This document shows, in pieces, positions 39,634 through 47,740 of a DNA stretch of 64,000 nt (positions are counted from its first letter, which is position 1; each line of letters begins with the position of its first letter). The translations under genes and the position numbers were made by a program. The notes under the pieces were generated by a model that ran no database searches, had not been told where the DNA came from, and worked only from the letters and a program-made list of their open reading frames with translations. The DNA comes from Peribacillus asahii (lineage in GTDB: Bacteria; Bacillota; Bacilli; Bacillales; DSM-1321), in NCBI RefSeq assembly GCF_004006295.1, contig NZ_CP026095.1, forward strand, positions 4,614,501 to 4,678,500. Direction: 5' to 3'.

Positions 39634-39660
39634 AAGCTCTCGATTATTCGAGGGCTTTTC
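39634..39660 (+). terminator. Terminator downstream of hemQ and the repeats
   Basis: AAGCTCTCGA (39634-39643) and TCGAGGGCTT (39648-39657) form ten pairs including two wobbles, followed by TTC. The rest of the 423-bp hemQ-gerQ gap, beyond the repeats, is AT-rich. It should hold a mother-cell promoter for gerQ, but I could not fix its boxes. Confidence 0.65.
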
Positions 39661-39860
39661 ATATGCCATATGAAATTAAAATTTCTTCTAGCATAATCCA
39701 ACCCTTTCCTCCATAAATTTGAAATAGTGATAATTTTAACAGCTTATCAGCCTATCACTTACTAATCGTTATACAACATACTGCCTTCCCAACCGACACA
39801 ATCCGAATGCCCAAGTGTTTCTCAAACCTTTTAAATATTGATTAATTAGGAGGGAATACC

Positions 39861-40418
39861 ATGTCACAAAATAATAACCCAAATCCTTATGGAATGTATC
39901 CTTATGGCAGTCCTTACCTGCCTTTTGAAAGTCCAGATGCTGCGTATAGACAAGGGGAAGGATTTCAACAAGGGTATACGCCACAGCAGCAAATGTCTTT
40001 TCCACAACAGCAGGCACCTTTTCCACAGCAACAACAGCAACAAGCACCTTTTCCACAACAACAACAACAAGCAGGTCCACAGGGTCCCTTACCAACAGGC
40101 CAGCCTCCAGGAGGACCTGAAGTCCCTGGTATGCTTCCTGTCGAACAATCTTATATTGAAAATATCCTCCGCTTAAATAAAGGAAAGCTTGCCACCGTTT
40201 ATGCAACTTTTGAGAATAACAAAGAATGGAATGCAAAAATATTCAAAGGGATTATTGAAGCGGCTGGGCGTGACCATCTCATTCTTAGTGATCCACAAAG
40301 CGGAAAACGTTACTTAATTCCAATGGTATACTTAGACTACATTACATTTGATGAAGAAATTGAATATGAATATCCATTTGCAGGTGGTCCTAATTTAGCC
40401 TCCTTTCCACCGAGATAA
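39861..40418 (+). CDS. gerQ: Spore coat protein GerQ
   Basis: GerQ is a coat protein cross-linked by transglutaminase and needed to place the lytic enzyme CwlJ for germination. It has 185 residues: a low-complexity N-terminal half rich in Gln, Pro and Phe (repeated APFPQQQQQ) and a conserved C-terminal domain (VEQSYIENILRLNKGKLATVYATFE, then GIIEAAGRDHLILSDPQSGKRYLIPMVYLDYITFDEEIEY). The glutamine tracts suit transglutamination and also give antisense open frames that are not genes. TAGGAGGG precedes the ATG. Position matches B. subtilis ywdL. Confidence 0.94.
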   Translation: MSQNNNPNPYGMYPYGSPYLPFESPDAAYRQGEGFQQGYTPQQQMSFPQQQAPFPQQQQQQAPFPQQQQQAGPQGPLPTGQPPGGPEVPGMLPVEQSYIENILRLNKGKLATVYATFENNKEWNAKIFKGIIEAAGRDHLILSDPQSGKRYLIPMVYLDYITFDEEIEYEYPFAGGPNLASFPPR

Positions 40419-40458
40419 AAAAAGCTGGTGAAAGGCATAAACCTTTCACCAGCTTTTT
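40419..40458. terminator. Bidirectional terminator between gerQ and ywdK
   Basis: AAAAAGCTGGTGAAAGG (40419-40435) and CCTTTCACCAGCTTTTT (40442-40458) form a perfect 17-bp stem with A and T runs on both sides. Confidence 0.92.
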
Positions 40459-40463
40459 GATTT

Positions 40464-40829
40464 TTACAATTTATAGACCGCAATAATCATAAGAACCCAC
40501 GCTGCCAAGAAAGCAACTCCACCAATTGGAGTAATGGCACCTAATATCTTAATTTGCGTCACAGATAAAACATATAAACTTCCTGAAAAAATAATAATCC
40601 CCGCAAACATCAGCCAGCCAGACCAACTAATAAGAGAACCCGAAACCTTTCCAGCAAGTAAACCGATGACTAATAAACCACCTGCATGAAACATTTGATA
40701 TTGAACAGCTTTTTCCCATGTGTTCAAATATTTATCCGGAATTTTCCCTTCTAAGCCATGTGCTCCAAATGCTCCTAAAGCGACCGCTAGAAATCCATTA
40801 ATCGCTCCTAGAATAATAAACAGCTTCAT
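40464..40829 (-). CDS. DUF423 membrane protein (YwdK)
   Basis: The 121-residue protein has four predicted membrane helices and the DUF423 signature [22 protein letters not shown], followed by [17 protein letters not shown]. The role is unknown. It follows the ywdI-like gene by 19 bp on the same strand, as in B. subtilis. A ribosome site (GGAGAG) precedes the ATG. Confidence 0.88.
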   Translation of the reverse strand: MKLFIILGAINGFLAVALGAFGAHGLEGKIPDKYLNTWEKAVQYQMFHAGGLLVIGLLAGKVSGSLISWSGWLMFAGIIIFSGSLYVLSVTQIKILGAITPIGGVAFLAAWVLMIIAVYKL

Positions 40830-40848
40830 CGTATTCTCTCCTCTATGT

Positions 40849-41127
40849 TTAAAAATCCAATAACGAACTGCCGTTAGCCCCTTCTACCTTTACCCGCTCT
40901 GTTATAGGGACTGTTGTTGTATGTTGCATAGGCTGCATAGTCGTCATCTGCTTCACGGGTTGACTTATATGCAGTGAAGAAGTTGGCGGCTGCTCATTCA
41001 CCATCACCTCACACAGTGCTTGTACAGCCATTATGTATCCTTTTAATGCGTCTTCAGAGTCCGCCTGCTTTGCTCTTGCAACAAGCTCCTCCATCTTTTC
41101 TAATACTTGCTTCGATGAGATTTGCAA
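40849..41127 (-). CDS. YwdI-like (DUF5327) protein
   Basis: The 92-residue soluble protein has a helical N-terminus ([38 protein letters not shown]), a Met/Thr/Gln-rich linker and a short conserved end (SSLLDF). It matches B. subtilis YwdI by place and style; the function is unknown. The start is TTG at 41127 with GAGGTG 7 nt upstream. Confidence 0.75.
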   Translation of the reverse strand: MQISSKQVLEKMEELVARAKQADSEDALKGYIMAVQALCEVMVNEQPPTSSLHISQPVKQMTTMQPMQHTTTVPITERVKVEGANGSSLLDF

Positions 41128-41198
41128 TTCTATTCACCTCGCCTATCGGTCTTATTTAGCATATCAAAAATTCCCCTTCAACAGAAACAATGTGCACG

Positions 41199-41378
41199 TT
41201 AGATTTTTCCCTTCTTTCGCTTATCTTCAAATTTTAGACATACTTCTCCTGACGAGCGAAAGACATCCAGAGATGGTAAGTTTGGTGTTTTAAATTGAAA
41301 AGCGCGACACCCCTTTGGAAATTTCATATCCCATGTAACAAAATAATGCTTACATGCTATACAATTTATCCGTTTCAT
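41199..41378 (-). CDS. Small cysteine protein downstream of ung
   Basis: The 59-residue protein has cysteines in NCIACKHY and FPKGCRAF and a third block GEVCLKFED, spaced like a small zinc-binding or Fe-S protein. I recall similar small proteins beside ung in other bacilli, sometimes labelled as uracil-DNA glycosylase from their neighbour; that label would be wrong, since no glycosylase motif is present. ATG at 41378 has GGGAGGAG 7 nt before it; a TTG directly before the ATG is an alternative. It starts 21 bp after the ung stop and is probably cotranscribed. Confidence 0.7.
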   Translation of the reverse strand: MKRINCIACKHYFVTWDMKFPKGCRAFQFKTPNLPSLDVFRSSGEVCLKFEDKRKKGKI

Positions 41379-41399
41379 CAACCGGCTCCTCCCTTCCCT

Positions 41400-42080
41400 T
41401 TACCGATTTGAAATTTGCCAATCGATTTCTTGCATACCCCATTGCTTTAAATAGGCGTTTGTCTTTGAAAAAGGCTTGCTCCCAAAGAATCCTCGATTAG
41501 CCGAGAGCGGACTTGGATGTGGAGCTGTTAAAACTTTATGACGAGCTGTATCAATTAGAGACATTTTACTTTGAGCTGGTTTTCCCCATAGAATAAACAC
41601 CATCGGCTTTTCTCGTTCATTCAACAAACGAATAACTTCCGTCGTAAATGTCTCCCATCCCTTTCGACGGTGAGAATTCGCTTCTCCTTCTCGTACAGTT
41701 AAAACGGTATTTAGCAGCAGCACCCCTTGCTTAGCCCATTCAATCAGATAACCGTTATTCGGAATGGAACAGCCTATATCTTGATGCAACTCCTTATAGA
41801 TATTCTTTAAAGATGGCGGAACCTTCACTTCAGGTTGAACGGAAAAGCTTAAACCATGCGCTTGATTTGGACCATGATACGGGTCTTGCCCGAGAATAAC
41901 AACTTTCACCTCTTCATAAGGAGTTAATTGAAGAGCTTGGTAAATGTTCTCAGCCTTCGGATATACATGATGCTGCTCATACTCTTGCTCCAAGAAATGT
42001 TCGAGTTCCATATAATATGGTTTTCTAAATTCCTTTTCTAAAAGAACTTGCCAATCTTTTGCTAACACGTGGTTTATCAT
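41400..42080 (-). CDS. ung: Uracil-DNA glycosylase
   Basis: Ung removes uracil from DNA at the start of base excision repair. The 226-residue family 1 enzyme has the water-activating Asp66 in GQDPYHGP (64-71), [18 protein letters not shown], and the DNA-intercalating [13 protein letters not shown] with its catalytic histidine. AAGGAGGG precedes the ATG. Position matches B. subtilis ywdG. Confidence 0.97.
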   Translation of the reverse strand: MINHVLAKDWQVLLEKEFRKPYYMELEHFLEQEYEQHHVYPKAENIYQALQLTPYEEVKVVILGQDPYHGPNQAHGLSFSVQPEVKVPPSLKNIYKELHQDIGCSIPNNGYLIEWAKQGVLLLNTVLTVREGEANSHRRKGWETFTTEVIRLLNEREKPMVFILWGKPAQSKMSLIDTARHKVLTAPHPSPLSANRGFFGSKPFSKTNAYLKQWGMQEIDWQISNR

Positions 42081-42235
42081 TTTTACCCTCCTTTTTATCT
42101 CTCATTATTACCTATCATGATAAGCAAAACAAAGGTCTTCTTCATTTTACAGAATGGAAATAATGGTATATTCTAAAACAAGGATATTGGGTATAATATT
42201 ATACAGATTTTAATTCTCCTAAGGGGGTCACACAT

Positions 42236-43063
42236 ATGACTATGAAAAAAGCAATGACAGTGGCTGGATCAGACTCTAGCGGCGGTGCAGGTCTTCAAGC
42301 CGATTTAAAAACATTCCAAGAGTTCGGTATTTACGGAATGTCTGCATTAACAACGATTGTAACAATGGATCCAAAAAAAGGTTGGGCACATAACGTTTTC
42401 CCAACGCCTGTCGACGTACTAGAAGCACAAATGGAAACGATCTTGTCTGTTGGAATTGATGCAATGAAAACAGGTATGCTTGGTTCAGTAGAAATCATCG
42501 AACTTGTTGCTCGAAAAATAGACGAGCTAAAATTAGATAGAGTCGTAATTGACCCTGTTATGGTATGTAAAGGAGAAGATGAAGTACTTCATCCTGAAAC
42601 GGCTGTTGCTCTTCGCGATGTGCTTGTACCACGAGCAACTGTTGTGACACCAAATCTTTTCGAAGCGGCACAACTAGCTGGCACAGCACCAATTAAAACA
42701 ATTGACGACATGAAACAAGCAGCAGAAAAAATTCACGCGCTTGGTGCAAAATATGTCCTAATTAAAGGTGGAAACAAATTAGATCACGATAAAGCCATCG
42801 ACCTTTTATTTGATGGCAAAGAGTTTGAAATTTTAGAATCCGAAAAAATTGAAACAACAAATACACATGGAGCTGGCTGCTCATCTTCAGCAGCAATCGC
42901 AGCTCAACTTGCAGAAGGAAAATCAGTAAAAGAAGCAATTTATACGGCAAAAGACTTCATTACTGAAGCTGTACGTCATTCTTGGAAAATGAATGAATAT
43001 GTAGGTCCAGTTAATCACGGAGCTTATCATAAATATGGCACGCCAAACAAAGTAACTCAATAA
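42236..43063 (+). CDS. pdxK: Pyridoxal/pyridoxine kinase PdxK (ThiD-like ribokinase fold)
   Basis: The 275-residue protein belongs to the ThiD-like family: AGSDSSGGAGLQADLKTFQE, VIDPVMVCKGEDEVL and the anion-hole end NTHGAGCSSSAAIAAQL. B. subtilis PdxK (once called ThiD), in the same place near ung, phosphorylates pyridoxal/pyridoxine and also hydroxymethylpyrimidine. The cysteine in GAGCSS replaces the GTGC of typical ThiD proteins and supports PdxK. AAGGGGGTC precedes the ATG; TATAAT with a weak -35 lies about 40 bp upstream. Confidence 0.9.
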   Translation: MTMKKAMTVAGSDSSGGAGLQADLKTFQEFGIYGMSALTTIVTMDPKKGWAHNVFPTPVDVLEAQMETILSVGIDAMKTGMLGSVEIIELVARKIDELKLDRVVIDPVMVCKGEDEVLHPETAVALRDVLVPRATVVTPNLFEAAQLAGTAPIKTIDDMKQAAEKIHALGAKYVLIKGGNKLDHDKAIDLLFDGKEFEILESEKIETTNTHGAGCSSSAAIAAQLAEGKSVKEAIYTAKDFITEAVRHSWKMNEYVGPVNHGAYHKYGTPNKVTQ

Positions 43064-43080
43064 TGAATTCGAATCATCAT

Positions 43081-43114
43081 AAAAGGCTTGCTCCAACATA
43101 TAGAGCGGCCTTTT
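43081..43114 (+). terminator. Terminator after pdxK
   Basis: AAAAGGC and GCTC (43081-43093) pair with GAGC and GCCTTTT (43103-43114) with a small internal loop. It lies only 28 bp before the next start codon, so some read-through is plausible. Confidence 0.65.
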
Positions 43115-43142
43115 CACTTTCATCTATAAGGGGGGAAAATCA

Positions 43143-43490
43143 ATGAAATCTATTGATTTAAAAGAAGTACAAGCTGTCATTGACTCCTTTGCTAAGCAAG
43201 ATGTTTATCTTCATTTAGAAACAACAAATGGAGCATATGCCAGCCATCATAATGAAGCGTTCTTCTCAGCAGGTGCCTATATTCGAAATGCCCTTGTTCA
43301 ATATGAACATGGAAAAATCATTGGTGAAGGACCATACCGAGTTGGCTTAAAACTTTCTATCGGCTGGATTTACGCAGAAGGTTTAACTCATTTTGAGGTG
43401 GATCAATCAGGTAGATTATTATTAGCCGGACTTGATTATACAGGCAAGCTAGCTGTTGCCTTACAGCTTAGTTACAGCCCTTTTGAATAA
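43143..43490 (+). CDS. DUF1806 protein (YojF)
   Basis: The 115-residue soluble protein matches B. subtilis YojF: KQDVYLHLETTNGAYASHHNEAFFSAGAYIRN and GPYRVGLKLSIGWIYAEGLTHFEVD. Its gene is widely paired with bshB2, as here (18-bp gap), which suggests a helper role in bacillithiol metabolism; no activity is known. GGGGGG lies before the ATG. In B. subtilis yojF-yojG lies elsewhere on the chromosome, so this pair has moved relative to that genome. Confidence 0.88.
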   Translation: MKSIDLKEVQAVIDSFAKQDVYLHLETTNGAYASHHNEAFFSAGAYIRNALVQYEHGKIIGEGPYRVGLKLSIGWIYAEGLTHFEVDQSGRLLLAGLDYTGKLAVALQLSYSPFE

Positions 43491-43508
43491 GGAATGAAAG
43501 GAGAGATT

Positions 43509-44177
43509 ATGTTGGAAAAGGAAAAACATATTTTAGTCGTATTCCCGCACCCTGATGACGAATCATTTGCTGTTGCCGGAACACTTGCTCTACACATTCA
43601 AGCTGGGACACCTGTTACATATATGTGTTTAACGTTAGGTGAAATGGGGCGCAACCTTGGCAACCCGCCATTTGCAACGAGAGAATCCCTTCCCGTTATT
43701 CGTAAGCAAGAGCTCCTTGATGCTGCTAAAGCCGTCGGGATTCAGGATTTACGAATGATGGGACTGCGTGATAAAACTATTGAATTCGAGGATGACGAAA
43801 AGCTAACAAACATGATTGCAGAAGCTATCGATGAACTTCATCCTTCGTTAGTTATTACGTTCTATCCAGGTTACAGCGTGCATCCTGACCATGAAGCAAC
43901 AGGAAGAGCCGTTGTACGAGCTATTGCAAGAATGTCAGAAGCTGAACGTCCAAAGCTCCACTGTGTAGCTTTTTCAAACAACTGCCTAGATGAATTAGGA
44001 AATCCAGATATTGTGCATGATATCCGTTCTGTTCAAAGTAAAAAACTAGCTGCCATGAAAGCACATCGTTCTCAAACAGAGGCACTTCTAGCAAATTGGG
44101 AAGAACAAGTCGCCAACAAAGAGGTAGAATTCATTTCCCAACTTCAAGAAGAACGTATGTGGACATATAAATTTTAG
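43509..44177 (+). CDS. bshB2: Bacillithiol biosynthesis deacetylase BshB2
   Basis: The enzyme removes acetate from GlcNAc-malate to give GlcN-malate in bacillithiol synthesis. The 222-residue LmbE-family protein has the zinc motif PHPDDE (His14, Asp16, Asp17) and the second block HPDHEATGRAV near 115. ATG at 43509 follows AAAGGAG by 5 nt; an ATG five codons earlier is in frame but badly placed for a ribosome site. The neighbour YojF and the length identify BshB2 rather than BshB1. Confidence 0.93.
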   Translation: MLEKEKHILVVFPHPDDESFAVAGTLALHIQAGTPVTYMCLTLGEMGRNLGNPPFATRESLPVIRKQELLDAAKAVGIQDLRMMGLRDKTIEFEDDEKLTNMIAEAIDELHPSLVITFYPGYSVHPDHEATGRAVVRAIARMSEAERPKLHCVAFSNNCLDELGNPDIVHDIRSVQSKKLAAMKAHRSQTEALLANWEEQVANKEVEFISQLQEERMWTYKF

Positions 44178-44202
44178 GACAACCCACTATTAGTGGGTTG
44201 TC
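44178..44202. terminator. Bidirectional terminator between bshB2 and marR
   Basis: GACAACCCAC (44178-44187) and GTGGGTTGTC (44193-44202) form a 10-bp stem, with TTTATTT on the plus strand. Confidence 0.85.
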
Positions 44203-44203
44203 T

Positions 44204-44632
44204 TTATTTACTACTTTCCTTTAAGTTTCTCTGTAAGCTTCTTAAAGTTCGCCTTGTTACTTCACGATCAGCTTCAGGAATATCTTTCATAATATTTTGT
44301 TCAAATTTATCGACTATTTTTTTACCTTCCTCATATGTATGCATGCCTAGATCCGTCAACTGAATGCGGCGTTCCCTCTTGTCTTTTCCCGGAATTTGTT
44401 CAATGAGCCCTCTCTCTTCTAAGCGATTAACAGTTCTTGTTATAGTTGGTTTTTCCACATTCAAATAAGTGCTAATTTCAACAAGAGTTGCTGTACCAAA
44501 CTCATGTAAATAATAAATAATTGACCATTGAGCTTGATGCAAATCTATTTTAGAAAGATGTTCATTTAATTTCTTCGTAAAGAATCGAGATACTTGTAGA
44601 TAATGATGAAAAAACTTATTGTAAAAAGGCAT
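44204..44632 (-). CDS. MarR-family transcriptional regulator
   Basis: The 142-residue winged-helix protein has LVEISTYLNVEKPTITRTVNRLEERGLIEQIPGKDKRERRIQLT, the MarR DNA-binding helix and wing. It lies downstream of the MFS transporter gene. A half-conserved copy of the palindrome found before that transporter overlaps its own promoter region, so it probably represses both. The inducer is unknown. GGAGG precedes the ATG. Confidence 0.9.
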   Translation of the reverse strand: MPFYNKFFHHYLQVSRFFTKKLNEHLSKIDLHQAQWSIIYYLHEFGTATLVEISTYLNVEKPTITRTVNRLEERGLIEQIPGKDKRERRIQLTDLGMHTYEEGKKIVDKFEQNIMKDIPEADREVTRRTLRSLQRNLKESSK

Positions 44633-44650
44633 TTGTCCTACCTCCAGATA

Positions 44651-44672
44651 TATAGTTACCTACTATTTTAGC
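44651..44672 (-). promoter_or_regulatory. MarR operator overlapping the marR promoter
   Basis: TATAGTTACCTA (44651-44662) matches the left half of the perfect palindrome at 46161; the right half here is decayed (CTATTTTA). On the minus strand it overlaps the extended -10 TGCTAAAAT. This fits weak autoregulation. Confidence 0.6.
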
Positions 44673-44795
44673 ATTAGAAAATCGGTCTTTGACTCAATTT
44701 TTAGCCAAAGGCCTAATTATCACATTATACTATCATCTTAAAATTGTCAGCTATATCAACTACCTACAACGTACATTTTTTTAATCAAAAAAAAA

Positions 44796-44819
44796 CGCCT
44801 GTAAATATGATTACAGGCG
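44796..44819 (-). terminator. Terminator of the MFS transporter gene
   Basis: CGCCTGTAA (44796-44804) and TTACAGGCG (44811-44819) form a perfect stem with a run of nine T on the minus strand. It separates the MFS gene from marR. Confidence 0.9.
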
Positions 44820-44896
44820 GAGAAAAGGGGGAATACTTTTGGAAAAATTCAATTACATCAATAGTATGTCCCCTTATGATATCTTCTATACTCTTT

Positions 44897-46099
44897 TTAA
44901 AAATTTTCAGCATGTAACGGTTTGCCTGTTCGGTTCGATGTTTTTTTTCCATGAACGAAGTAATACACAATTATACAAGCAAAAGCAGCAATTGACATCG
45001 TTACATATAAACCACGAAATCCTATATAAGGAATCACAAAGCCTAACAGGAATGGACCAACTCCAATCCCTAGATCCGTAAACAGAAAATAAGTAGATGT
45101 CGCTAACCCTATTCGATGAGACGGAGCTTCTTTCGCTACAATCGCTTGAGTACTTGATTGATAGGTTCCATAGCCAACCCCAATAATCGCCCCAGCAATC
45201 AATAACATCGCACCTATATGAGCCTGACTCAATATAAGCAATCCGATTGCAAATAATAGAATGGATGGATAAATGATTCTATTTTCTCCATATTTATCAA
45301 ACCACTGCCCTGTAAATGGACGTGATACTAACAAGAATATCGCAAACATCACAAAGAAAAAGCTAGCTGCACTTACTAAATGAATCTCCTGTGCGTAACT
45401 TGTTAAAAATGATAAAACACTCGAATAAACAAACCCGATCAACGCCACTGATATCGAAATAGGAACAGCACGTTTCTCGAAGAAATCGCTCCATTTCATC
45501 CCTTTTTTCGTTATTTCCTCTGTAAACTCCATTGAAGGGATACGAATAAACACCGTCGCCAATAATCCAGCAATTGAGAAAATAATCGTAGCTACAAATA
45601 CGAATGTATAGCTTAAATATTGAGTAATCATTAACCCGATAAAAGGCCCAATAGCCATCGCGATATTCATACTCATCGAGAAATAACCGGTTCCTTCACC
45701 ACGTCTTTCTGCTGGAATAATTCCCGCGGCAATTGTTGCTGTAGCCGTTGTCGCGATACCAAAGGCCATTCCATGAATAATACGGTTCAAGAATAAAAAA
45801 GCTAAACTATTTGTAAAAAAATAAAGCATACAAGCAATCATAAATAGAGCAAGTGAAATGATTAACATCTTCTTCTGACCGATGCGATTAATTGTCTTTC
45901 CGGCAATCGGACGAACGAGAACGGCTCCAAGTACAAAGATACTAGCTGCAAGCCCCGCTTGACTCGGGGAAGTATGGAATTGATCAATTGTATAAGCGGT
46001 CAATGTAACCATTAATAAATAAAACGTTAAAAAAATAAAAAAGTTTGTCGACGAAAGGATAATGAAATCTTTCGTCCACAATTTCGGTTTTTGACTCAT
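44897..46099 (-). CDS. MFS transporter (putative drug efflux)
   Basis: The 400-residue protein has twelve predicted membrane helices and the MFS motif-A-like loop PIAGKTINRIGQKKMLI between helices 2 and 3, repeated in degenerate form as RPFTGQWFDKYGENRII in the second half. It resembles the bacterial drug-proton antiporters. Control by a MarR protein supports efflux of a toxic compound; the substrate is unknown. GGAAGAGAGGG lies about 12 nt before the ATG. Confidence 0.85.
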   Translation of the reverse strand: MSQKPKLWTKDFIILSSTNFFIFLTFYLLMVTLTAYTIDQFHTSPSQAGLAASIFVLGAVLVRPIAGKTINRIGQKKMLIISLALFMIACMLYFFTNSLAFLFLNRIIHGMAFGIATTATATIAAGIIPAERRGEGTGYFSMSMNIAMAIGPFIGLMITQYLSYTFVFVATIIFSIAGLLATVFIRIPSMEFTEEITKKGMKWSDFFEKRAVPISISVALIGFVYSSVLSFLTSYAQEIHLVSAASFFFVMFAIFLLVSRPFTGQWFDKYGENRIIYPSILLFAIGLLILSQAHIGAMLLIAGAIIGVGYGTYQSSTQAIVAKEAPSHRIGLATSTYFLFTDLGIGVGPFLLGFVIPYIGFRGLYVTMSIAAFACIIVYYFVHGKKTSNRTGKPLHAENF

Positions 46100-46160
46100 A
46101 AATTTACTATGCCCTCTCTTCCTTTTACATAATTAAATAATATACTAAGTTTATCTGATA

Positions 46161-46182
46161 TATAGTTACCTAGGTAACTATA
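46161..46182. promoter_or_regulatory. Perfect 22-bp MarR operator upstream of the MFS gene
   Basis: TATAGTTACCTAGGTAACTATA is a perfect palindrome, 62 bp before the transporter start and close to the -35 region of a TATATT box at about 46138-46143. The same motif half occurs at 44651 before marR. Binding by the neighbouring MarR protein is inferred. Confidence 0.75.
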
Positions 46183-46232
46183 CTCCTGTTTTTTGTAATT
46201 GTCTAGTGGCAATTAACCATAACTTAATGAAA

Positions 46233-46263
46233 AATGCCGTACTCTATAAAAGAATACGGCATT
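46233..46263 (-). terminator. Terminator of the two-P-loop ATPase gene
   Basis: AATGCCGTACTC (46233-46244) pairs with GAATACGGCATT (46252-46263) with one mismatch; TTTTTC follows on the minus strand. Confidence 0.82.
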
Positions 46264-46268
46264 CTCTA

Positions 46269-47396
46269 TTAATGTAAAATCGATTTACTTGTATTTCCTT
46301 TTGCTAAATCGAGGATATCCGTTTCCATATCTTTTTGAATATCATCAATAATTGTAAAATCAATCGCTCTTTGATAAATCTTTTCTATCTCATCGTGCAG
46401 CTTCTTGGCTTCAGTTAAACTAGCTGTTCCATCATTCATCTTTGCACGATATCTAGCTGAAACGTCTTTAATTTGATCACTATAAATTTCGTCCGTTCCA
46501 GGTAAAATAGCGACCTTATATAAATCGATAATTTCATCGCCTGCACGACTTGGAAAATATTCATGAGGAGCTGTACTATCAAAAATCGCCATCCCAAGCT
46601 CCCGAACAATCACCATATCCAAACTATTTGGATCAAATCCACAATGATAGATTTCAACATCAAATCCTCTATTCTCCGCCGTCGTGGCAAGCTTTTTCAA
46701 CAACGTCGATTTTCCCGAACCTGGTCTTCCTTTTAAGAAATAACGTTTCGACAAACCTTCCGTTAGGTTAGGAACATAGTCCACAGCGCCAATTGGTGTA
46801 GCAGCTCCTAGAAAACGATGCCGGACATCTGCCTTTTTATTCAAGAAAATATCGCCGAAGAACTTTGTTTTTAATTTCCCTGTTAATGCATTTAACTTTT
46901 CAAAATCCATATTAGCAATATATATTTCTTCCCATTCATCATGAACGGCCAGCGCTTCAGCATAATGTTTGTAAGCCCTCTCATAAGCTTCCTGCCGTTC
47001 TTTCATTAAACGAAGAATATCCGCTTTTTCCGCAACTAACTGCTGTGAATTCCATGCATGACCTAAGTTCACATACTCTTCAATAGCCCCCGGTGCTTTC
47101 GGTTCTACGACATGCGGCTCTGTTCCATCTACAATCCCAATTTTTAAAGCTGGAAAAATAACACCATCAATCGAATCGGGATCAGAAGAACAGTGAATAT
47201 GCTCTACATCATAGCCTTTTTCTAGCCATTCATTCGCTAGTTTTTTCATTAACGTTGATTTCCCCATCCCTGGGCCGCCTTTTAAAATAAAAACCTTCTC
47301 TAACTCAGCGAAATTAGATTCGTATAAGCTGAAATAGCCTCTTGCTGTATTTCCCCCGGCAAAGTAATGCAATGCTTTTCCTGTCACCTTGAACAC
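46269..47396 (-). CDS. PRK06851-type ATPase with two P-loop halves
   Basis: The 375-residue protein is an internal duplication. Half one has Walker A GGPGMGKST (40-48) followed by VEHIHCSSDPDSIDGV and a GIVDGTEPH block. Half two has GRPGSGKST (223-231) followed by VEIYHCGFDPNSLDMV and AIFDSTAPHE. The paired His-Cys-x-x-Asp-Pro-x-Ser motif in both halves is unusual and may bind a ligand or metal. I recall the family as uncharacterised (PRK06851). The start is GTG at 47396 behind AGAGGAG, with tight spacing; a GTG three codons later is possible. It is a single-gene unit. Confidence 0.8.
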   Translation of the reverse strand: MFKVTGKALHYFAGGNTARGYFSLYESNFAELEKVFILKGGPGMGKSTLMKKLANEWLEKGYDVEHIHCSSDPDSIDGVIFPALKIGIVDGTEPHVVEPKAPGAIEEYVNLGHAWNSQQLVAEKADILRLMKERQEAYERAYKHYAEALAVHDEWEEIYIANMDFEKLNALTGKLKTKFFGDIFLNKKADVRHRFLGAATPIGAVDYVPNLTEGLSKRYFLKGRPGSGKSTLLKKLATTAENRGFDVEIYHCGFDPNSLDMVIVRELGMAIFDSTAPHEYFPSRAGDEIIDLYKVAILPGTDEIYSDQIKDVSARYRAKMNDGTASLTEAKKLHDEIEKIYQRAIDFTIIDDIQKDMETDILDLAKGNTSKSILH

Positions 47397-47576
47397 ACTC
47401 TCCTCTTTAACCAGATGTGTTGCTTCAGGATAGGGTATGCAAAATGGAATGGATAGGTGAATGCCTACTTTTTAATAGACTTTTATTGTTGATTATACGA
47501 CTTAGGACTCCTCCCATTTAGTTAAATAATCATTCTCCTCAGATAATTACTTTTTTGCCGTCCTCAAAAAGTATGT

Positions 47577-47690
47577 TTAAGGACAAAATTCTAGAAATCT
47601 GGCCAGGAAATGGCCTTCATCATTAGAGTCTTGAAAGACAAAATCCAGCAATCAAGCAAGGAAGGGGGCTTTCCACTGGATTTTCGTTGA
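47577..47690 (-). repeat. Dispersed two-unit relative of the 52-bp hairpin array
   Basis: Read on the minus strand it matches the last part of the 22.2-22.55 kb array, including CTGGCCAGATTTCTAGAATT and, beyond the array end, TACTTTTTGAGGACGG (compare CACTTTTTGAGAACGG at 22551). A second unit with TGCTGGATTTTGTCTTTC precedes it, about 55 bp away. The rest of the 344-bp gap before the ATPase gene shows no gene. Confidence 0.75.
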
Positions 47691-47719
47691 TGCTTTTTAT
47701 TCCATAGAAACAACAAAGA

Positions 47720-47739
47720 GGCTATCTAAGAAGATAGCC
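47720..47739 (-). terminator. Terminator of the riboswitch-led cobalamin operon
   Basis: GGCTATCT (47720-47727) and AGATAGCC (47732-47739) form a perfect stem directly after the ybaK stop; TCTTTGTTGTTT follows on the minus strand. Confidence 0.8.
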
Positions 47740-47740
47740 C

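Noticed and set aside
39769..40236. Minus-strand gene opposite gerQ
   Set aside because: Antisense of the Gln-rich repeats of gerQ; low complexity and no ribosome site.
44839..45081. 80-codon plus-strand frame with a fair AAAGGGGG ribosome site and TTG start
   Set aside because: Most of it is antisense to the MFS transporter C-terminus and composition is not protein-like; the G-run belongs to sequence beside the terminator. Slight doubt remains because of the ribosome site.
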